Part shown: positions 58,834-64,000 of the stretch, piece by piece | Layout: every line of letters begins with the position of its first letter | Position numbering within the stretch: position 1 is the first letter of the stretch | Program-made: the position numbers and the translations under genes | Notes under the pieces: generated by a model | What the model saw: the letters and a program-made list of their open reading frames with translations, nothing else | Databases searched by the model: none | Told to the model about the DNA's origin: nothing | Origin: Hortaea werneckii | Lineage: Eukaryota; Ascomycota; Dothideomycetes; Mycosphaerellales; Teratosphaeriaceae | Assembly (NCBI GenBank): GCA_037044905.1 | Contig: JBAOKB010000037.1 | Span: 124,001 to 188,000, forward strand | DNA length: 64,000 bases | Reading direction: 5' to 3'

Positions 58834-61399
58834 GACTAGAAGGCACACGCGGCCACTCACACTACCAACCCCTGTTCACCCGTCCACCATCCGCAAGTGT
58901 CCTGGCTTTCTGTACGCTTATGCACACTTTCTGGACTGCCACCGCCACACCTCCGCGGGCGCACGCGACGGAGATTGCGGGGAGACGCCCGCGCTAGACG
59001 CGATTCAATGTCATGCGCACATCACCTGCATGAATCAGCCGAAAGTATACCAGAACAAGCTACACACACCGCCACAGATCTACGATGGGCCGTCGCCGCT
59101 CCTCGCTATGCCGACGCGAGGAGGGCCAAGTGGTGTGCCGCTTTGGATCAGGCGACTATACAAGATGATTCACCACTCGAGGAACATGACCTCGCCACTT
59201 GCGCCCACACACATACATACACACTACTGGAATATACATTCGCGATTCCGGCCAAGAAGAAACAAATGAAGGTAGCCTTTTAGCGTGCTTGCGGGTCTAG
59301 GCAGTTCGGCGTTTCGATTTGATCATGGGACGGACTTATGATACCCACTCCGCACACACGGTCGTTCCTCTTCCCTCATGTCGTTTTAGCGATTCTCAGA
59401 CGAAGGAAAATGCTTTCGGAGCCCTTTCTCTATCATACTTATTTCAACACTCCAAAAGATATCAAAGCGAGCAGCGCTCCTTTCTCTTTCCGCTCCATTT
59501 AGTGGCGCAGGGTAAAAAGACTTCTCTTCCAAGCTTCTAGACCTTCCTTCCATTCCTCCCTCCTTCGCGTCAGCCGCTTGCCAAGACACCCGCATCAATC
59601 GCATCTGACGACTAGTTGGTCACGGTACTCTCTTAGCCCACGTAAGAGGAAGCGCGCGTAATGTCTCCATCTCTCTCTGTCTACTCTGTCAGCTCACACG
59701 AACAACGCCATCAGACTCTTGCCCACTAAAACCCAGCTCACGTCTCCCTCCTTCTCCCACCCGCCTGGTGCCATTATTCCTTCGTCGTTACTGTACAACC
59801 ATCCGTCGTGAACCGCTCGTGTCACGTTCGGCCTCCAAGGCCCGACATAAGCACCACATGTCACTCTCCCCCCCATGCGGGACTTACTACCTGTTTAACC
59901 CGGCTCATTAACTGACCACGGCTGTACTACTTGCTCCCCCTCCCCCCTCCTCCATCTGCAACCGCTGCTGACTGCATATCCTCCTAAGATGCTTTGTTTC
60001 ACGTTTCTCCCCATCCCCCGCGTCCCTACTCTGTTTCGATGCTGTGTTGCTGACGACGTGTCCTGTCACCGCTATAGTGACTTGAAGGGGGCCGCGGTAC
60101 ATGCAAGTCAGCACGGGAGTGGGTTTTAGCTTTTTGTGCTTTGCCGTGGACGCGTTCTTTGGTCCGACTCCGCGAAGTGCTGATGCTATGTGTAGTAGGC
60201 CTGATGACTACTGGACCTGGAGCAAGCAGTGAGGGAGGGGGGGTCGCTCAGGCCCCCGCGCACGCACGCGCGCCTAGGGCTATAGCTCTGCGGTTTGCAC
60301 TTCTCTCTAGCGAGTAGGAGATCGAGGTGCGCTTTTTCATAGAGGTGCTATTGAGCAGTCGCCTGGCTTCCAGATGCTAAGCCAAGCGAGTGGTAAGGTT
60401 TGCATCCTCCATGTAGGGCTGTGCCCCCAGGAGCTAGGGCTGGCTGCACGCGTGAAGAAAAGCGTCTCTGGCGAGAAAACTCTGTTGTTATATTCTTACT
60501 GGTCAGAAAGGTTGAAATGCGTACCTTGTTATTAAGGCAGATCTTGCGATTTCGCGTATCTGATTGGATCTGTAGAACAACCAGGGTTTGCCGTCCCCAC
60601 TATCTCATTCTGACAACTGAGCTCTTCCACTCCCCGTCGAGGATACAACTCTGACCAGCTGATATCCAATTGAATCGACAGCACCGCGAGGTCCCAGGAT
60701 CTAGAAGATGAGCGATTTCGTCCGCGGCTTGCAAGGAGTGTCCAGCATCAGCAAAAAGGCGAACAAGACAGAAGTCTTAGAGCCAATGAGAGCTCTTATA
60801 AGTCCCCCTGTCCTCGCTTCACAAAGGATTTAAGCAGCCAGCGACCGTCATAGTGCCAAGTGCCAGGACTTCAGCGCGGAGACGCCGAACAGAGGTCTAG
60901 GAGAGTTCATACTGCTTGTCCACTTTGCTGCAGGAGGTCGTGCTTTAGCAATATCGGGCAGCTCCGAACGCGACTCGAGATAATTCGGAGGGCGATGCCA
61001 GAGCTGACTCGCAGAATCCTAATAGGCCGGGTGTTATGATCTTCGCGGGAATGCAGGAGTTAGGGCCTCGAGGGGAGGTGGCGTATAAGCAGTTCAATTA
61101 TGCGTCGAATTGAAGATCGCTATAACGCTTCTCTGACGCCTTCCCGGGACAGCTGTTGTCACGTTACGGGGATGAAAGTTTTTTCTCGGCCCCTAGAGCG
61201 TCCCTGCTGGAAAGTGGCTTTCTGGTTCGTAGTTGGACAGCGATGGACTAGTAAGGTCAGCGCGACATGAAGCCCAGCGTCAGGGCGCTAGAGCGACACG
61301 TGCTTCTCACGCGCGACTCCAGCACAACTGCAAGTAAACATCTGTTGCCAAAAAATTCTAGTGGTATGTATTCTTTAAGACATGCAGACGCTACTGCCA
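58834..61399. other. Gene-poor convergent region, 2.6 kb
   Basis: This lies between the BTB gene and the RSR1 stop. It is C/T-rich at 59520-60060 and contains a short CG-dinucleotide repeat (cgcgcacgcacgcgcgcc near 60257). ORFs are short and domain-free. A tRNA-like string at about 60280 was examined and rejected. Confidence 0.45.
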
Positions 61400-62208
61400 T
61401 TATAATATGACACAACGACTCCTCCCGCCTCTGCGATCATCATCGTAATCATCGTAAGTTCTTTGCCGCCTGCGCTTTCTGCGTCCAGTGGATCTAGGGT
61501 CACTGTGCGCACCATACCCTGGCCTGTCGGGTCCCCGATCTCTCCTCGCTCTTGACAAGTCCTTGCGGATGATCTGCCGGCAGACGTCCACAAAGACCTC
61601 GGAGACGTTCTGGCGCCGGCGCGCGCTCGTCTCGTAGTACGGCACATTCCCCCACGCCTGGCTGACCTTGAACGCCTGGGATCTGGAGACTTTCCTGTCC
61701 TCCTCCAGATCGCTCTTGTTGCCTACTAGTACAATGGGGACATGCGGGTCCCCGCCCTTGATCTGGACGATTTGCTCGCGGAGCTCGCGCAGCTCTTCGA
61801 GGGAGGACATGGAGGTGATGCTGAAGACAAGCAGGAAGCCATGGGCGTCGCGCATGTAGAACTCGCGCATGGAGGTGAATTGTTCGGTGCCGGCCGTGTC
61901 CATGATCTCGAGCATGACCTGGCGGCCATCGACGTCGATCTGCTTGCGGTAGGAGTCTTCGATCGTTGGGTCATAGCTTTCTATGAAGACGCCTTGGACG
62001 AACTGGGCTTGAATCGGGCTTAGTATGCTTCATTTCCCCCACATTCGCGATGTTTGCGCGTATTTTCGCGTACCTGTTAAACAGCTCTTACCCACGCCTC
62101 CAGACCCGATGACCGCTATGTGGTATTCTCTGCGTGTCGCGTTAGCCTGAATTCGCCGCTCCTTCAAGCTCTTTAACAGTCATACCTCTGGTACCCAGCC
62201 CGCGACAT
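61400..62208 (-). CDS. RSR1: Ras-family GTPase Rsr1/Bud1 (Krev-1/Rap type)
   Basis: This small GTPase directs polarity and growth-site selection upstream of Cdc24-Cdc42. Three exons (62208-62186, 62129-62074, 62007-61400) encode 228 aa with an intact frame. Exon 1 is only 23 nt. The P-loop is GSGGVGKS (exon 2), the effector loop YDPTIEDSYRKQ, and switch II starts DTAGTEQF, where Thr replaces the Gln of Ras as in Rap and Rsr1. NKSD and ETSA complete the nucleotide site. The hypervariable region is strongly basic (GRRKRRRQR) and ends in CVIL. CVIL is a CAAX box, and Leu at the end predicts geranylgeranylation. Introns of 56 and 66 nt have cgcag and ttcaag acceptors; the second has a near-ideal tactaag branch. 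Confidence 0.93.
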
Positions 62209-62551
62209 GACACATCAGTGCACACTCGCGCGACCTCAACGCGCATCAAACGAATGTGCGCACTATAGCAGACTGGCTTCCGTTCTCTGACTCCTTTTTC
62301 CCTCGACGGAAAAGCCTCGCCCCCTCGTCGTGAATGTGAGCTGGTATCAAGCTTCAGACTCTTAGCCCGAAGTAGGCGTTCGTAGTCGGTCGTGTTTGTT
62401 GACAGTATTCCTAAGTCGCAGAGAAAACAGTAACAGGATCTAACCGTCCTTGGAGATGAGGTTGCGGTGGTGCACAAGAAGGGCAGAAGCGCTGGCAGCA
62501 CAATGTGACACCTCGGAGCTATGGAAGTGATAGGTTCAAAACGAATCTGGG

Positions 62552-62552
<1 letters not shown>

Positions 62553-62597
<45 letters not shown>
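62553..62597. repeat. 45-nt poly-G run
   Basis: There are 45 consecutive G on the plus strand, flanked by aatctgggc and caggcaagg. It is isolated, with no other mononucleotide tract of this kind nearby. It is either a real G tract able to form quadruplexes or an assembly or sequencing artefact. Confidence 0.95.
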
Positions 62598-62600
<3 letters not shown>

Positions 62601-63622
62601 GCAAGGCAAGGAAAGTCGGATGGTGAGATTTCGCATGCAGGAAACGACCGTCGGTACCAACCAGCGTTCAACAACCAGGAAGGGAATTAAAGACACAGAT
62701 ATCCTATCCGTGGCTCGACAGAGTATCACGTCCGAGCCCCATGGTGGCCGCGGTGCTAGCGATATTGGTTTAGGTTCGCGGGTGTAAACGATGAAATCTT
62801 TCCCAGGTCAGCACTGCACGTCGGCTGGGCGGAAGAGCAGCCGAAGGCCCTTGACTCGAAGGGGGCACGTCTACCGCTACCTAGTCCTGTACGCCGGCAC
62901 TGTCTTGCAGCCCAATGGCAATTTTCTCTGTCCCTCTGCACACATTCATTCGCTGCTGGGTCTGCTTTTCTATCCCAGTCGATCCCTCGAAACTACTGCA
63001 CCACCGTCGACACTGGTTCTGAACTGAGTAGGCTTATTGCGCACCGGGCGCCTCCTTTCGCTGTTCCCACGTACTGGGTCGACAGCGCCACGACAAGCCA
63101 CGCGAAACTATGATGAGAGAGATGTGGAGCCCGGGTGACATCCGGACAGTGCCCCTGGCGCGGAAACGCCCAATGACGTTGTTCTAGCGAGTTTCCAGAA
63201 TGACTTTAACGGAATGCCTCCAATAATGCAAGAAGCAAAAGGTGCGAGTCGCCCGCCGATCACCCAGGCACACAGATGATCATCAGGTACGCGCGTGTAG
63301 CAGCGAGATTGCCGGGCTCGCCGGATCAGCTCCATGAGACAGACGAGAGACGTCAACGTTTCTCAACTGCCGGCAATCTTCAGACGCTGGTGGACGCGAC
63401 GTCAGTGGCAGCGCGCACCTCTCGGAGTTTTCCGAGAGACGAGACAACGTCTGGGATTCGTCAGTGGCTGCCAGGTCGTGGTTTCTTGGCCTGACGGATC
63501 ATGACCAGACAGTCAATTCTGTCTTTTCTGTTGAGGACCTGAAGGATGCCTTGGATCCCGACAAAGCTGGTCTCGCAAGACCTACTACTGCCAAGCCATC
63601 CGACGACTGCTCGTAAAGACTC

Positions 63623-63660
63623 GTATTTGCAAGCTTTCAATGTATTTGCAAGCTTTCAAT
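63623..63660. repeat. 19-bp perfect tandem duplication
   Basis: Two adjacent identical copies of gtatttgcaagctttcaat, with no feature assigned to the surrounding sequence. Confidence 0.9.
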
Positions 63661-64000
63661 GACGGCAAATGTGGCGTACGCCTATCCGTGAAGCCTATCC
63701 CGGCCACCTTAGGAACCACGTCAACCAAAGCAATGATGTGGCCCATCTACAATGCCAAGCGCGATTACGATGGCTGAGACCCGTGAGATGAAGGGAAAGT
63801 AGATCGCTGTCCTGGAAATCCCAGTTTATTTCTCTGCTCTACACCAGCCAGCGCCTATCAACTGATGCCTTGCGACTCTGAGCCGACAAGGCAATAGTGA
63901 TTGAACGCGACTCAGTCTCTAAGGACATTGCAGGGCCGCAAAACTCACTATTGTACACATGCCCGCCATCAACCCCCCAAACGCCTTCCCTAGGATCCCG

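Larger units (their letters stand above)
62209..64000. other. RSR1 upstream region and right edge
   Basis: No gene was recognised. The region contains a 45-G homopolymer at 62553-62597 and a 19-bp tandem duplication at 63623-63660. The ORF that reads as polyproline or polyglycine here is only the translation of the G run. Confidence 0.45.

Noticed and set aside
60270..60345. Possible tRNA (gggctatagctctgcgg ... followed by a T run)
   Set aside because: It has an A-box-like start but no B box and no pairing 3' acceptor strand.
5762..62208. Secondary-metabolite or defence gene cluster
   Set aside because: No polyketide synthase, peptide synthetase, terpene synthase, transporter or NLR-type genes; neighbours are unrelated housekeeping functions.
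62142..62729. 195-aa ORF with a Pro tract, and Gly-tract ORFs on plus
   Set aside because: These are translations of the 45-G run, and they overlap RSR1 exon 1.

Overview
The window is nuclear DNA of a filamentous ascomycete (Pezizomycotina). The evidence is short GT-AG introns of about 46-180 nt with CTRAY-type branch points, a Zn2Cys6 regulator, a leucine-catabolism carboxylase, fungal forms of Doa10, Doa1, Dbp9, Trs20, mL60 and Rsr1, and genes on both strands without operons. A dothideomycete is possible, but that is an inference I cannot test here. I recognise 21 protein genes. I found no convincing rRNA, tRNA, CRISPR or intact transposon.

Layout: 1.7-5.2 kb AlkB-like 2OG-Fe(II) dioxygenase with two zinc ribbons (+); 5.8-11.2 kb Doa10/SSM4 ubiquitin ligase (+); 12.7-13.9 kb acidic unknown protein (+); 14.7-15.6 kb TRAPP subunit Trs20 (-); 15.8-17.8 kb DEAD-box helicase Dbp9 (+); 18.1-20.0 kb alpha/beta hydrolase (-); 20.5-22.7 kb Zn2Cys6 factor (+); 22.9-23.7 kb 2EXR/F-box-like protein (-); 24.2-24.8 kb mitoribosomal mL60 (+); 25.6-31.2 kb DDX60-like helicase (-); 31.7-33.4 kb acidic nuclear-type unknown (-); 34.1-36.2 kb 3-methylcrotonyl-CoA carboxylase alpha (+); 36.6-37.4 kb cupin (-); 38.6-39.9 kb single-pass membrane protein (+); 40.9-42.3 kb short-chain dehydrogenase (-); 42.8-45.8 kb unknown protein with a SUMO-interacting motif (+); 46.3-47.8 kb secreted Cys/Ser/Thr-rich protein (-); 49.9-50.9 kb BTB protein (+); 51.2-54.1 kb Doa1/Ufd3/PLAA (-); 57.8-58.8 kb second BTB protein (+); 61.4-62.2 kb Rsr1/Bud1 GTPase (-). 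The last 16 kb are gene-poor.

Most genes are unrelated housekeeping functions. The one functional theme is ubiquitin-dependent degradation: Doa10 is an ER/nuclear-membrane E3, Doa1 is a Cdc48/p97 cofactor, and the two BTB proteins could be cullin-3 adaptors. They are 40-50 kb apart, so this is co-location and not a cluster.

The most striking sequence-level observation is that about eleven genes between 2 and 46 kb need one-base frame changes that splicing does not explain. Most are missing bases, several in short homopolymers. Genes to the right, and some on the left (Trs20, MccA, the cupin), read cleanly once introns are removed. Residual assembly error is the simplest explanation; mutation is the alternative. 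Coding sequence also shifts from C-ending codons to G-rich codons near the 3' end of many genes, on both strands.
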